Translations under genes and position numbers: made by a program
Notes under the pieces: model-generated
Told to the model about the DNA's origin: nothing
The model's input: the letters and a program-made list of their open reading frames with translations, nothing else
Database searches by the model: none
Shown: positions 8,827 through 17,761 of the stretch, piece by piece
Layout: every line of letters starts with the position of its first letter
How positions within the stretch are numbered: position 1 is the stretch's first letter
Assembly: GCF_947488945.1 (NCBI RefSeq)
Contig: NZ_CANLBS010000016.1
Location: forward strand, 124,001 to 188,000
DNA: 64,000 nucleotides
Direction of reading: 5' to 3'
DNA from: an uncultured Streptomyces sp.
GTDB taxonomy: Bacteria; Actinomycetota; Actinomycetes; Streptomycetales; Streptomycetaceae

Positions 8827-9969
8827 ATGGGCAGTCGTCTCACCCCCGAACAGTCCGACTTCGTCGCGGCGCTCCGCGACTTCGCCAAGCGGGAGTGCGG
8901 CACGCGCGAGCAGCGTGACGCCCTGACCGGCGGCGGCCGTGAGCCGCACAACGCCGAGCTGTACGCGCGCCTCGCCGACCTCGGCTGGCTCGGCGTCTGT
9001 CTGCCCGAGGAGTACGGCGGCGCGGGCGGCGGCCTGTCCGAGGCGTGCCTGTTCCTGGAGGAGACCTCGTACGGCATGGTCCCGGCCGGCGGCTTCATCA
9101 CCAGCGTCATCACCGCCAAGGCCTACGAGCGGTTCGGCACCGAGGCGCAGAAGAAGGAGGTGCTCGGCGGCGCGGTGCGCGGCCGGATCCTCTCCATCGC
9201 GATGTCCGAGCCGGCCGCCGGCTCCGACGTCGGCGCGCTGGCCTGCCGGGCCGTCCGGGAGCCGGACGGCGGCTGGCTGATCGACGGTCAGAAGACCTGG
9301 ATCTCCAACGCCCACATGGCCGACGGCGGCATCCTGCTGGTGGCGCGCACGGGCGGCGAGAAGCACGCCGGCCTCACCATGTTCCACGTCCCGGCCGGCA
9401 CCCCCGGCGTGGAGGTGCGCGGCATCGAGACGATGGGTGGCCGCGAGGTCAACGACGTCTTCTTCACCGGCGTGCGACTGCCCGCCGACGCCGTCGTCGG
9501 GGAGGTCGACAACGGCTGGCGTCAGCTGATGGCGGGCCTCAACTACGAACGCCTCTTCCTCGCCGCCAACATGCTCGGCCTCGCGCGCCGCGCCTTCGAC
9601 GACGCGGTCGCCTACGTCCGCGAGCGGGAGCAGTTCGGCCGCCCCGTCGGCTCATTCCAGGCCATGCGGCACCGCGTCGCAGACCTCGCCACCGAGATCG
9701 AGTGCACCCGGCTGCTGGTGCGCGAGGTGGCGGCGGACTGCGACGCCGAGCCCGACCGGCTGTTCCCGCGCGAGGCGTCCATGGCCAAGCTCAAGGCCAC
9801 CGAACTGGCCAAACGCGCCGCCCTCGAAGGCATGCAGATGATGGGCGGCTACGGCTACGCCACCGAGTACGACATGGAGCGCCACCTGCGCGCCGCGGTC
9901 GTCTCCACCGTCTACGGCGGCACCAGTGAGATCCAGCGCGACGTGATCGGCAAGAGCTACGGCCTCTGA
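8827..9969 (+). CDS. Acyl-CoA dehydrogenase
   Basis: A 380-aa flavoprotein of standard ACAD length that forms the 2,3-double bond of acyl-CoA. Seen in order are the alpha-helical N-domain, the FAD/substrate loop (SIAMSEPAAGSDVGAL), DGQKTWISNA, and the C-terminal four-helix domain with FGRPVGSFQAMRH and MQMMGGYGYATEYDMERH. The YGGTSEIQRDVI end is typical. ATG 8827 is preceded by GGAGGA; the upstream in-frame extension has no ribosome site. It is divergent from a TetR gene and convergent with the acyl-CoA ligase, so it belongs to the same fatty-acyl block. Confidence 0.95.
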   Translation: MGSRLTPEQSDFVAALRDFAKRECGTREQRDALTGGGREPHNAELYARLADLGWLGVCLPEEYGGAGGGLSEACLFLEETSYGMVPAGGFITSVITAKAYERFGTEAQKKEVLGGAVRGRILSIAMSEPAAGSDVGALACRAVREPDGGWLIDGQKTWISNAHMADGGILLVARTGGEKHAGLTMFHVPAGTPGVEVRGIETMGGREVNDVFFTGVRLPADAVVGEVDNGWRQLMAGLNYERLFLAANMLGLARRAFDDAVAYVREREQFGRPVGSFQAMRHRVADLATEIECTRLLVREVAADCDAEPDRLFPREASMAKLKATELAKRAALEGMQMMGGYGYATEYDMERHLRAAVVSTVYGGTSEIQRDVIGKSYGL

Positions 9970-9986
9970 TCCTGCGGCGTCCCGGC

Positions 9987-10029
9987 GAAGGCGGGCGCCC
10001 CACCTCCCGTGGGTGGGGCGCCCGCCTTC
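9987..10029. terminator. Bidirectional terminator hairpin
   Basis: A perfect 18-bp stem (9987-10004 with 10012-10029) closed by a 7-base loop lies between the convergent acyl-CoA dehydrogenase and acyl-CoA ligase genes. The arms start GAAGGCGGGC and end GCCCGCCTTC, giving short A and T runs on either side, so it can serve both strands. Confidence 0.85.
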
Positions 10030-10044
10030 TCGCGTGCCGGACGG

Positions 10045-11880
10045 TCAGTCCCCGTACAACTCCGTGAGCACCTCGGCGTACTTGTCCCGGATGACCACCC
10101 GGCGCATCTTCAGCGACGGCGTCAGCTCACCGGTCGCCGGGCCCCACTCCTGCGCGAGCAGGGCGAACCGCTTGACCTGCTCGGTGCGGTTCAGCCGCGT
10201 GTTGGCCGCCGCCACCGCCCGGTCCACCTCCGCCCGCACCTCGGGGTGCGCCGCCAGGCCGGCCAGGCCGATGGACGCGTCGATGCCGTGCGTCCGGGCC
10301 CAGACCGGCGCGGACTCCGCGTCCAGCACCAGCAGCGCCACCAGGTACGAGCGGTTGTCGCCGTGCACCAGGGCCTGCCCGATCAGCGGGTGCTCCTTGA
10401 GGGTGTTCTCCACCAGGGCGGGGGAGACGTTCTTCCCCGTCGAAGTGATGATCATTTCCTTCTTCCGGTCGGTGAGCCAGACGAACCCGTCCTCGTCCAG
10501 CCGGCCGATGTCCCCGGTGTGCAGCCACCCCTCGTCGTCCAGTCCGGGTCGCAGCGAGCCGTCCGCGTCGAGATAGCCGGTGAACACGGACGTGCCCCGC
10601 ACCTCGATCTCGCCGTCCTCCGCGATCCGCACCTCCACGGACTCCACCGGTTTGCCGACGGATCCCAGCTTGAAGCCGGTCCGCGGGCTGTTGGTGGTCG
10701 CCACGCCGGTCGTCTCCGTCAGCCCCCACGCGTCCATGATCACGATGCCGAAGCCCGCCCAGAAACGGACCACGTCGATCGGCATCGGCGCCGACGCGCT
10801 GGCCGCCCAGGCCACCCGGTCCAGGCCGCCGGCGGCGAGCAGCGGCAGCAGCACCTCGGTGCGCGCGCGGGCGTAGGCCGCCTCCAGTTCGGGCGGCGGC
10901 TCCTCCCCGCGCTCCCGGAAGCCCACGTGCTCGCGGGCGACCCGCGCCGCCTCCTCGATGATCGCCTGCTGGTCCGCCGGCAGCAGTGACAGGATCGAGC
11001 GCACCGCGGCGGAGAGCTTCTCCCACACCCGCGGCACGCCGAAGAACTGTGCGGGGCGCACCTTGCGCACGATCTCCGCGACGCGTGCCGGGTCGTCGCA
11101 GAGGTAGACGTGCGACGCCCGGTGGCACGGCAGGTAGATGCCCAGCATGCGCTCGGCGATGTGGGCGAACGGCAGGTAGCAGATGTGCTCCACGTGCGCC
11201 GGCAGCTCCACCACCGCGTCCAGCGAGTGTGCGTTCGCCAGGATCTGACGGTGGTTCAGCACCACGCCCTTGGGTTCCCCGGTGGTGCCCGAGGTGTAGA
11301 CGACCGTGAGCGGGTCCTCCGGACGGGCCGTGTCCAGCGACTTCGCGAACTCCTCCGGCACGGGCTCCCGGCCGAGCGCCGCGTACGGCAGGTGCGGGCC
11401 CTCCGCGCCGGGCTGGACCACGACCAGCCGGGACAGCGGCGTGTGCGGATCGTCGACCAGCGGAGCCCACAGCTCCACCTGCGCAGGGCCCTCGACGACC
11501 GCGACGCGCGCCCGGCAGTTGCGGGCGATGTGGGTGATCTGCTCGGGCGCCGACGTCCCGTACACGGTGACCGGCACCGCGCCCAGGCGGGCCAGCGCCA
11601 GGTCCGAGAGCCAGTGCTCCGGGCGGTTCGACATCATCAGCAGCACGTGGTCGCCGCGGCCGACGCCCAGCGCCGCGTACCCGGCGGCGAGGTGGCCGGT
11701 GTGCTGCCGGACCTCGGCCCAGGTCAGGGTCGCCCAGCCGCTCTCGTCGGCTCCGGCGCCGTCGGCCTCCTGCCAGGACAGCGCCGGCAGATCGGCGTAG
11801 AGGCGGGCGTTGCGTTCCAGCAGCAGCGGAAGGGTCTGCTCCGCCGCTGCTTCCCCAGTCGTGCTCGGGGCTGTCGTCAT
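10045..11880 (-). CDS. Long-chain fatty-acid-CoA ligase (AMP-forming)
   Basis: A 611-aa ANL superfamily enzyme that activates fatty acids to acyl-CoA through an acyl-adenylate. The P-loop TSGTTGEPKG lies near residue 196, the A5 motif is DAWGLTETTG, and WLHTGDIG plus DRKKEMIITSTGKNVSP mark the hinge and C-terminal domain. This is the FadD15-like class. The start is ATG with GGAGG ten bases upstream. It lies 93 bases downstream of the luciferase-like oxidoreductase on the same strand, probably in one operon under the divergent TetR at 13440. Confidence 0.94.
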   Translation of the reverse strand: MTTAPSTTGEAAAEQTLPLLLERNARLYADLPALSWQEADGAGADESGWATLTWAEVRQHTGHLAAGYAALGVGRGDHVLLMMSNRPEHWLSDLALARLGAVPVTVYGTSAPEQITHIARNCRARVAVVEGPAQVELWAPLVDDPHTPLSRLVVVQPGAEGPHLPYAALGREPVPEEFAKSLDTARPEDPLTVVYTSGTTGEPKGVVLNHRQILANAHSLDAVVELPAHVEHICYLPFAHIAERMLGIYLPCHRASHVYLCDDPARVAEIVRKVRPAQFFGVPRVWEKLSAAVRSILSLLPADQQAIIEEAARVAREHVGFRERGEEPPPELEAAYARARTEVLLPLLAAGGLDRVAWAASASAPMPIDVVRFWAGFGIVIMDAWGLTETTGVATTNSPRTGFKLGSVGKPVESVEVRIAEDGEIEVRGTSVFTGYLDADGSLRPGLDDEGWLHTGDIGRLDEDGFVWLTDRKKEMIITSTGKNVSPALVENTLKEHPLIGQALVHGDNRSYLVALLVLDAESAPVWARTHGIDASIGLAGLAAHPEVRAEVDRAVAAANTRLNRTEQVKRFALLAQEWGPATGELTPSLKMRRVVIRDKYAEVLTELYGD

Positions 11881-11973
11881 CTAACTCGGCCTCCTGGCGT
11901 GGGCGGTTCGGGGGGGTGTCTTGGTGGGGCGGCGCGCCGACGGAGGTCGGCTGCGGGGTCGGAGGGCCGCAGG

Positions 11974-12999
11974 TCACAGCCAGCTCTTGACCTGCTCGAT
12001 CAGCCGCGCGGGCTCCGGGCCGACCGGGGTGACGTTGAGCATGGTCACCCCGGCGTCGCGGAAGGCGTCGACGCGGTCGCGCACGTAGCCGGCGGATCCG
12101 GCCAGGCTGACCCGTTCGCAGAGTTCGGCGGGGACCGCCGCCTCCGCCTCGCGCTTCCGGCCGGCGAGGAAGTGCTCCTGCACGGCTGCGGCCTCCGCCT
12201 CGTACCCGTACGCGCACGCGAGGTCGTAGTAGAAGTTGCGGCCGGGTGCGCCCATGCCTCCCACGTACAGGGCGATCGTCGGGCGCATCAGGTCGCGGGC
12301 CGCCTCCGCGTCGTCGCCGATCGCGAGCAGTCCGCCGGCGACGACGTCCAGCGGGCCGAGCGACGGGTCGCGCCGTGCCGCGCCCTCCGCGAGGGAGGCG
12401 CCCCAGACCTTGCCGGCGTGTTCCGGGGTGTAGAGGAACGGCAGCCACCCGTCGGCGAGTTCGGCCGTCATACGCACATTGGCCGGGCCGAGCGCCGCCA
12501 CGTACACGGGGACGGTGTCGCGCACCGGGCGGGTGAGCAGCTTCAGCGGCTTGCCGAGGCTGCCGCCCTTCTCCGGCGGGAGCGGCATGTCGGTGATGCC
12601 GTGGTGCTCGATCACCTCGCGGCGCAGGATGCGCCGGGTCAGCCCGATGGTCTCGCGCGTACGGCCGAGCGGCTTGTCGTACCGCCGGCCGTGCCAGCCC
12701 TCGACGACCTGCGGGCCGGACGCGCCGATGCCCAGCAGGGCGCGTCCCTCGGTGAGGGCGTCCAGCCCGGCCGCGGTCTGCGCGATGAGGGCGGGGGTGC
12801 GGGAGTACACGTTGAGGATGGCCGAACCGATCTTCATGCGCGTCGTCCTGGCGGCGAGATAGCCCATGATCGTCGGGGAGTCGAAGCCGTAGGCCTCGGC
12901 CACCCACACGGCGTCGAGACCGGCGGACTCCAGAGCCGCCGCCCCATCGGCTGCGGCACGGGGGTTGCCCGCATAGGTCAGGGGCATGGAGAGTTCCAT
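11974..12999 (-). CDS. LLM class (luciferase-like) F420-dependent oxidoreductase
   Basis: A 341-aa TIM-barrel protein of the bacterial luciferase-like superfamily, of the usual actinobacterial F420-using size. Recognisable parts are LDAVWVAEAYGFDSP near residue 28, MKIGSAILNVYSRTPALIAQ and LLGIGASGPQVVEGWHGR. The start chosen is the ATG of MELSMPL at 12999, with AAGGA 11 bases upstream; the longer frame has no ribosome site. First gene of a probable two-gene operon with the acyl-CoA ligase. Substrate unknown. Confidence 0.9.
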   Translation of the reverse strand: MELSMPLTYAGNPRAAADGAAALESAGLDAVWVAEAYGFDSPTIMGYLAARTTRMKIGSAILNVYSRTPALIAQTAAGLDALTEGRALLGIGASGPQVVEGWHGRRYDKPLGRTRETIGLTRRILRREVIEHHGITDMPLPPEKGGSLGKPLKLLTRPVRDTVPVYVAALGPANVRMTAELADGWLPFLYTPEHAGKVWGASLAEGAARRDPSLGPLDVVAGGLLAIGDDAEAARDLMRPTIALYVGGMGAPGRNFYYDLACAYGYEAEAAAVQEHFLAGRKREAEAAVPAELCERVSLAGSAGYVRDRVDAFRDAGVTMLNVTPVGPEPARLIEQVKSWL

Positions 13000-13439
13000 C
13001 AGGCGACGTCCTTCACGACTGTGGTCGGGGTGCGGGTCGGGGAGAGCGGGTCCGGCTCCACGACCGGCGCCGGGGAGCGGTGGTCGGGGCGAAGGGCGGC
13101 CCCGCACGCTCCCTCGGACTCATCGGTTCCCTTCGCGGGGTTGATTCGGTACGCACTCACGAGGAACGTACTGAACGTTCGCTAAGAAGGTATGAGGAGT
13201 CGAAGAGGCGGTCAACGCTTGGGACGGCATCAATTCTCCGCAGCGCCTCGAAGTCTTCGATGCGCAACATCCGGGTGGACGCTCGGTGTTGGTGTGCCGG
13301 ACCTGGAAGGCTGCGCCCGCCGCGTCCGGTCCGGGCGTCCCCGAGAGGCTACTGAGCGGTCGTTAAGCAATCAAACGATGGTGTTCCGTGTCCGTGGACG
13401 TACGATGCACCGCGTCGCCGCACCGTCCGAGGAGAACCG
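13000..13439. promoter_or_regulatory. Divergent regulatory region with duplicated 19-bp element
   Basis: This 440-bp region separates the oxidoreductase-ligase operon from the TetR gene. Two copies of one element, ACTGAACGTTCGCTAAGAA at 13170-13188 and ACTGAGCGGTCGTTAAGCA at 13351-13369, agree at 15 of 19 positions and have an imperfect inverted-repeat core (GAACG/CGCT, AGCG/CGTT). They are placed one towards each gene and are good candidates for the TetR operators. No open frame here is convincing. Confidence 0.55.
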
Positions 13440-14108
13440 TTGACCACCGACCCGAGCCAGGCCACCGCTCCGCCGCAGCACTGGCGCGCGTACGGGCCGC
13501 TCGAACTCCACCCCATCCTGCTGCACGCCATGCAGGCGTTCAACGAGCATGGCTACCACGGTACTTCGGTGCGCGACATCGCCGCCCGGGTCGGTGTCAC
13601 GGTGCCGGCGCTCTACTACCACTACGCCAACAAGCAGGCCCTCCTCTCCACCCTGCTGGAGGCGTCCGTGAAGGACGTCCTGGACCGCTGCCGGGCCGCC
13701 GCCGCCGAGGCGGGCGACGAACCGCTGCCCCGCTTCCGCGGCATGGTGGAGTCGATCGTGCTGTACATGGCGCACCGCCGGGGGCTCGCCTTCCTGGACA
13801 CGGAGATCCGCAGCCTGGAACCGGAGAACCGGGCGCGGTACGTGGCGCTGCGCGACTACCTGGAGCACATGCTGCTGGACACGGTCCGCGACGGCATCGC
13901 CCGCGGGGTCTTCACGACGCCGATCCCTGCCGACGCGGTCCGGGCGGTCCTCATCATGTGCCAGGGCGTCGCCAACTGGTACAGCCCGGACGGTCCGCTG
14001 ACCGCCGAGGAGGTGGCCGAACGGCACGTCCTGCTCAGCCTCGGCACCGTCGGCCACCCCGGCGTGCTCCGGAGCGGCGAGGTGGTCCGGCAGCCCCGCG
14101 GGCACTGA
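13440..14108 (+). CDS. TetR family regulator (KstR2/FadR-like)
   Basis: A 222-aa repressor with an N-terminal helix-turn-helix (TSVRDIAARVGVTVPALYYHY, residues about 40-60) and a ligand domain like those of acyl-CoA-sensing TetR proteins. It starts at TTG, with GGAG five bases upstream (13431). It is divergent from the luciferase-like oxidoreductase/acyl-CoA ligase operon and probably controls it and itself through the repeated element between them. The ligand would plausibly be an acyl-CoA made by the neighbouring ligase; that is inference. Confidence 0.88.
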   Translation: MTTDPSQATAPPQHWRAYGPLELHPILLHAMQAFNEHGYHGTSVRDIAARVGVTVPALYYHYANKQALLSTLLEASVKDVLDRCRAAAAEAGDEPLPRFRGMVESIVLYMAHRRGLAFLDTEIRSLEPENRARYVALRDYLEHMLLDTVRDGIARGVFTTPIPADAVRAVLIMCQGVANWYSPDGPLTAEEVAERHVLLSLGTVGHPGVLRSGEVVRQPRGH

Positions 14109-14117
14109 CCCGCGAAG

Positions 14118-14142
14118 GCCCGCCCCGTCACGCCGGGCGGGC
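14118..14142. terminator. Possible terminator hairpin
   Basis: GCCCGCCC (14118-14125) pairs with GGGCGGGC (14135-14142) across a 9-base loop, between the convergent TetR and 268-aa genes and overlapping the latter's stop. No T-run follows. Confidence 0.4.
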
Positions 14143-14934
14143 TGCGAGCTCCGCGAGTCCGGCGAGCAGGGACGGGAGCTCCGGACCCCGGCGTACGGGT
14201 ATGACCTCGCCGGGCTCGTCGTCCAGCAGCAGGAACGCCATGTCGTCGGTGCGTGCGACCAGCGACCAGCCGGGACCGTCGGCCCGGACCGTGCGCGCGG
14301 CCTCCGTGGCGAACTCCGTCCGGACCCGGCCGGGCGGCGGCGCGTCGTCGAGGTATCCGCGCGCCTCGGCGAGTGCGCGGCGCACCCCGGGGTGGCCGCC
14401 GGAGGAGACGGACGCCGACGGGGCGCCGGGGCCGGACGGCGGATCCTCGATCCTGCCCCGCCAGGCCGCCCAGTTCGCGCCGACCTCGTCCGCGCCGAGC
14501 CGCCGCACCGCCGGCCCCCAGGTCTCCGCGTCCGGCGGTGACAGCGGGGCGGGGCCGCCGGGCTCCGCCGGTTCCGGATCGTGCGGGGCGGGCACGCCCG
14601 GCGCGGACACCGCCAGCGCCAGCGGCCAGCCCGGCAGGGCGGTCACCATGCTCCGGTCGTCGGGGCTGAGGTCGTACTCCATGCCGCAGTCCCAGGCGGC
14701 GATCGCGCCCGCCACCAGCGACACGTCGTCCACCACCACGGTCCAGCGCGCGCCCGCGCCGTCCTGGCCCAGTACCAGGCCGTAGCCGTCGGCGAAGGGT
14801 TCGAGCGACAGAGCGGCGCAGGCCGCCACGTAGTCGTCCCCCAGCACGCCCGGGAAGCGCTCCGGGGTCAGGAGCAGCGCGGACAGCACGTACAGCGCGT
14901 CGTCGTCGGCGATCGTGTCGTCCGTCCCGCCCAC
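14128..14934 (-). CDS. Hypothetical protein, 268 aa
   Basis: Unrecognised. It starts at GTG with a strong AGGAGG five bases upstream. The protein is acidic, has no clear signal peptide or membrane span, and consists of two folded-looking parts (residues 1-105 and 150-268) joined by a Pro/Gly/Ala linker. Phrases such as WTVVVDDVSLVAGAIAAWDC and GWSLVARTDDMAFLLLDDE suggest a beta-rich soluble domain in each half. It is convergent with TetR and divergent from the second MpaB gene. Coding is supported by codon usage and the ribosome site only. Confidence 0.75.
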   Translation of the reverse strand: MGGTDDTIADDDALYVLSALLLTPERFPGVLGDDYVAACAALSLEPFADGYGLVLGQDGAGARWTVVVDDVSLVAGAIAAWDCGMEYDLSPDDRSMVTALPGWPLALAVSAPGVPAPHDPEPAEPGGPAPLSPPDAETWGPAVRRLGADEVGANWAAWRGRIEDPPSGPGAPSASVSSGGHPGVRRALAEARGYLDDAPPPGRVRTEFATEAARTVRADGPGWSLVARTDDMAFLLLDDEPGEVIPVRRGPELPSLLAGLAELAARPA

Positions 14935-15166
14935 GATGTCCTCCTCGGTCGTTCCGTGTGTGTCGGTCGGCGCACCTTAACCAGTGGGTAACCTCGCCGT
15001 CGAGGGTGGTGGCGCACCGTCCCGCCCGCGTGCGGCCCGTGCGCGGCACCCGGACGGGAGCCCGCCGGACCGGGGCGGGCGTGTGCCGGGAGGCCGCCGC
15101 CGCGTCCCGGCGCGGGGCCGTCGCGCGTAAGGTGGGAGTTCCGCCACGCGAAGGGGGATCCGGACC

Positions 15167-16069
15167 ATGAGGCGCTTCGACCGGCTGAGGCAAATCCAGC
15201 GCATGGACCCCGAGCGGGACTTCATGGAGATCTTCCGGCTGACCGTGACCTGCGAATTCCCCTGGGACGTCACCCGGGCCCTCGAACTCGCCCTGTACCG
15301 CACCTATGCGGTCCCCAGCATCGGCGGACTCCTGGCCACGACTGCGGAGCTGACGGACCGTCCGCAGAAGCGCTACGACGACACCTCGCTGCTGCTGGAC
15401 GCGGTGGTCGAGCACGGTTTCGACAGCGAACCGGGCCGGACCGCCATCCGCCGGATCAACCGGATGCACCACGCCTACGACATCTCCGACGACGACATGC
15501 GGTACGTCCTGTGCACCTTCGTCGTGGTGCCCAAGCGCTGGATCGACGCCTACGGCTGGCGGCGGCTCTCGGGACACGAGGTGCGTGCCATCGCCGCGTA
15601 CTACCGGACGCTCGGCGCCCACCTGGGCATCCCGGACCTGCCCCGCGACTACGAGGGCTTCGAAAGGACCCTCGACGCCTACGAGGCCGAGCATTTCGGC
15701 TGGGACGAGGGGGCGCGCCGTGTCTCCGACGCCACCCTGGAGCTGATGGGCTCCTGGTACCCGGCCCCGCTGGCTCCCGTGGTGCGCGGCGCGGCCCTCG
15801 CCCTGCTCGACGAGCCGTTGCTGCGCGCCTTCCGCTACGCGTCGCCGGGGCCGGTGGCGCGCGGGCTGACCCGGGGCGCGCTACGGGCGCGGGCCCGTGT
15901 CGTGCGCCTGCTGCTGCCGCCCCGCGCCACGCCGCACTTCGCCCGGCAGAACCCGGAGATCAAGGGCTACCCCGACGGCTACGAGGTGGCCGGTCTCGGC
16001 ACCTTCCCCGTGCCGGGCGTGCGCGGCTGCCCGGTGCCGCACGCCGGCGCGCGGGACGCCGCGGGCTGA
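15167..16069 (+). CDS. Oxygenase MpaB family protein (DUF2236), copy 2
   Basis: A 300-aa paralogue of the protein at 5532, colinear over nearly the whole length. It shares RMDPERD, EFPWD, QKRYDD, INRMHHAYDI, VVPKRWIDAYGWRRL, DLPRDYEGF and GSWYP. The His of NRMH matches His of NRIH in copy 1. It lacks the low-complexity tail and the coupled dehydrogenase. ATG 15167 has a purine-rich AAGGGGGAT upstream. The family oxidises isoprenoid or alkene chains in characterised members. Whether the two copies act together, or on different substrates, is unknown. Confidence 0.85.
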   Translation: MRRFDRLRQIQRMDPERDFMEIFRLTVTCEFPWDVTRALELALYRTYAVPSIGGLLATTAELTDRPQKRYDDTSLLLDAVVEHGFDSEPGRTAIRRINRMHHAYDISDDDMRYVLCTFVVVPKRWIDAYGWRRLSGHEVRAIAAYYRTLGAHLGIPDLPRDYEGFERTLDAYEAEHFGWDEGARRVSDATLELMGSWYPAPLAPVVRGAALALLDEPLLRAFRYASPGPVARGLTRGALRARARVVRLLLPPRATPHFARQNPEIKGYPDGYEVAGLGTFPVPGVRGCPVPHAGARDAAG

Positions 16070-16070
16070 C

Positions 16071-16088
16071 GGGGCGGCGCCCCGCCCC
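16071..16088. terminator. Short bidirectional terminator hairpin
   Basis: GGGGCGG (16071-16077) and CCGCCCC (16082-16088) form a perfect 7-bp stem with a 4-base loop in the 20-bp gap between the convergent MpaB copy 2 and methyltransferase genes. Confidence 0.5.
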
Positions 16089-16089
16089 C

Positions 16090-16701
16090 TCACCCGCCGG
16101 CAGGCGAAGTCCGCACCGCCAGCACCAGATACCGGTCCGGCTCGTCCGCGTACGAGGTCATCCGCCAGCCGGCCCGCTCCAGCAGCGGTTCCAGCACCGG
16201 GCGGGCGCGCAGGTCGTCCGGCCCGAGGACCCGCCCGTGCCGGGCGGCCAGCGCCGCCCGGCCGACCGGATGGAACAGCGCCAGCCGGCCGCCCGGCGCC
16301 ACCACCCGACCCAGCTCCCGCAACCCCTCGGCCGGCCGGGCCAGGTGGGAGACCAGGCCTGCGCCGAAGACCGCGGTCAGCGCCCCGTCGCGCACCGGCA
16401 GCCGCGCCACGTCGGCCAGCAGCAGAAAGCCGTCGGCGTCCCGGCCCGCCCGCGCCGCCTCCGTCAGCATCCGCGCCGTCAGGTCGGCGCCCAGCACCGT
16501 GCCCCTCGGCCCCACGGAGGCCCGCAGGGCCGGCAGCGCGCGGCCGGTGCCGCACCCGGCGTCCAGCACCGCGTCGCCCGGCCGCAGCCCCAGCGCGCCG
16601 ACGGCGGCGGCGTACGCGGGCCCGTCGTCGGGGAACCTGGCGTCCCACCCCGCTGCCCTGACGCCGAAGAAGTCCTGCACACGGGTCTGATCGTCGGACA
16701 T
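16090..16701 (-). CDS. Class I SAM-dependent methyltransferase
   Basis: A 203-aa Rossmann-fold methyltransferase of the UbiE/type 11 sort. Motif I is VLDAGCGTGRALPAL near residue 45, the acidic residue of motif II is in VLGADLT, and motif IV/post region is VFGAGLVSHLARP. ATG 16701 (MSDDQTRVQDFF) is chosen over an in-frame GTG 18 bases upstream; neither has a strong ribosome site. Convergent with MpaB copy 2. The acceptor substrate cannot be read. Confidence 0.85.
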   Translation of the reverse strand: MSDDQTRVQDFFGVRAAGWDARFPDDGPAYAAAVGALGLRPGDAVLDAGCGTGRALPALRASVGPRGTVLGADLTARMLTEAARAGRDADGFLLLADVARLPVRDGALTAVFGAGLVSHLARPAEGLRELGRVVAPGGRLALFHPVGRAALAARHGRVLGPDDLRARPVLEPLLERAGWRMTSYADEPDRYLVLAVRTSPAGG

Positions 16702-16875
16702 GAGGACATGATCCCGCACTCAGGGACGGAACGACACGATGCGGACCGAGAACGTGCGATCAAGGACATGAGCACGCGTCTCCCGGTCGCTCGGCAATCT
16801 CTATCTGTCATATTCCGCCAGCTTTCGAAACTAGCCCCGAACGTGCGCCTGCCTCCGGGCTAGCGTCCGGGACTT

Positions 16876-17682
16876 ATGGGACACCTGGACCACGCCGCCT
16901 TCGGCTGGCTGACACCCGTGCTGTCGTACGCGATGGCTTCGATCGGCGCCGCCCTCGGCCTGCGCTGCACCGTCCGTGCGCTGGCCGCCACCGGCGCCTC
17001 GCGCCGCAACTGGCTGCTCACCGCGGCCTCGGCCCTCGGCACCGGCATCTGGACGATGCACTTCGTCGCGATGCTCGGCTTCGGAGTGACCGGCACCGAG
17101 ATCCGCTACGACGTGCCCCTGACCCTGCTCAGTCTGGCCGTCGCCATGGTGGTCGTCGGCGTCGGCGTCTTCGCGGTGGGACACGGCAAGGACCGCAACC
17201 GCTCGCTCATGATCGGCGGCCTCACCACCGGCGCCGGCGTCGCGAGCATGCACTACCTCGGCATGGCCGCCCTGCGCCTGCACGGCACCGTCCGCTACGA
17301 ACCCCTGATGGTCGCCCTCTCCGTCGCCATCGCGGTCGTCGCCGCCACCGCCGCCCTCTGGGCCGCACTCAACATCCACACCCCCGGCGCGGTCGCCCTC
17401 GCCTCGCTCGTGATGGGCGCCGCCGTCAGTTCCATGCACTACACCGGGATGTTCGCCGTCGCGGTGGACGTCGCCCCCGCCCCCGGAGTCCTGCCGGGCG
17501 CCACCGTGATGCAGTTCGTCTTCCCGCTGACGGTCGGCCTCGGTTCCTACCTCTTCCTCACCTCCGCCTTCGTGGCGCTCTCTCCGACCGCCGAGGAATC
17601 CGACGACTTCGCCCGCGCCGTCGCCGAACGGGCCCGGCACACCGAACGGATCACCACGGGCGACACCGCCACCGCCTCCTGA
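16876..17682 (+). CDS. MHYT-domain integral membrane sensor protein
   Basis: A 268-aa protein with about seven membrane spans and the three signature motifs MHFV (residue about 62), MHYL (about 120) and MHYT (about 183), proposed in this family to bind metal and sense a diatomic gas. It has no fused output domain. ATG 16876 has no Shine-Dalgarno; TAGCGT (16861-16866) nine bases upstream could be a -10 box, so the mRNA may be leaderless. It precedes the conservon histidine kinase by 79 bases and is likely its sensory partner, by position. Confidence 0.9.
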   Translation: MGHLDHAAFGWLTPVLSYAMASIGAALGLRCTVRALAATGASRRNWLLTAASALGTGIWTMHFVAMLGFGVTGTEIRYDVPLTLLSLAVAMVVVGVGVFAVGHGKDRNRSLMIGGLTTGAGVASMHYLGMAALRLHGTVRYEPLMVALSVAIAVVAATAALWAALNIHTPGAVALASLVMGAAVSSMHYTGMFAVAVDVAPAPGVLPGATVMQFVFPLTVGLGSYLFLTSAFVALSPTAEESDDFARAVAERARHTERITTGDTATAS

Positions 17683-17761
17683 GCCACCCCGCCCCGCCGG
17701 CTGCCCGGCACCCGCCGCGCCGGCCCACGCAGCCGCCCATACACCCCGGAACGAGGAGGCC

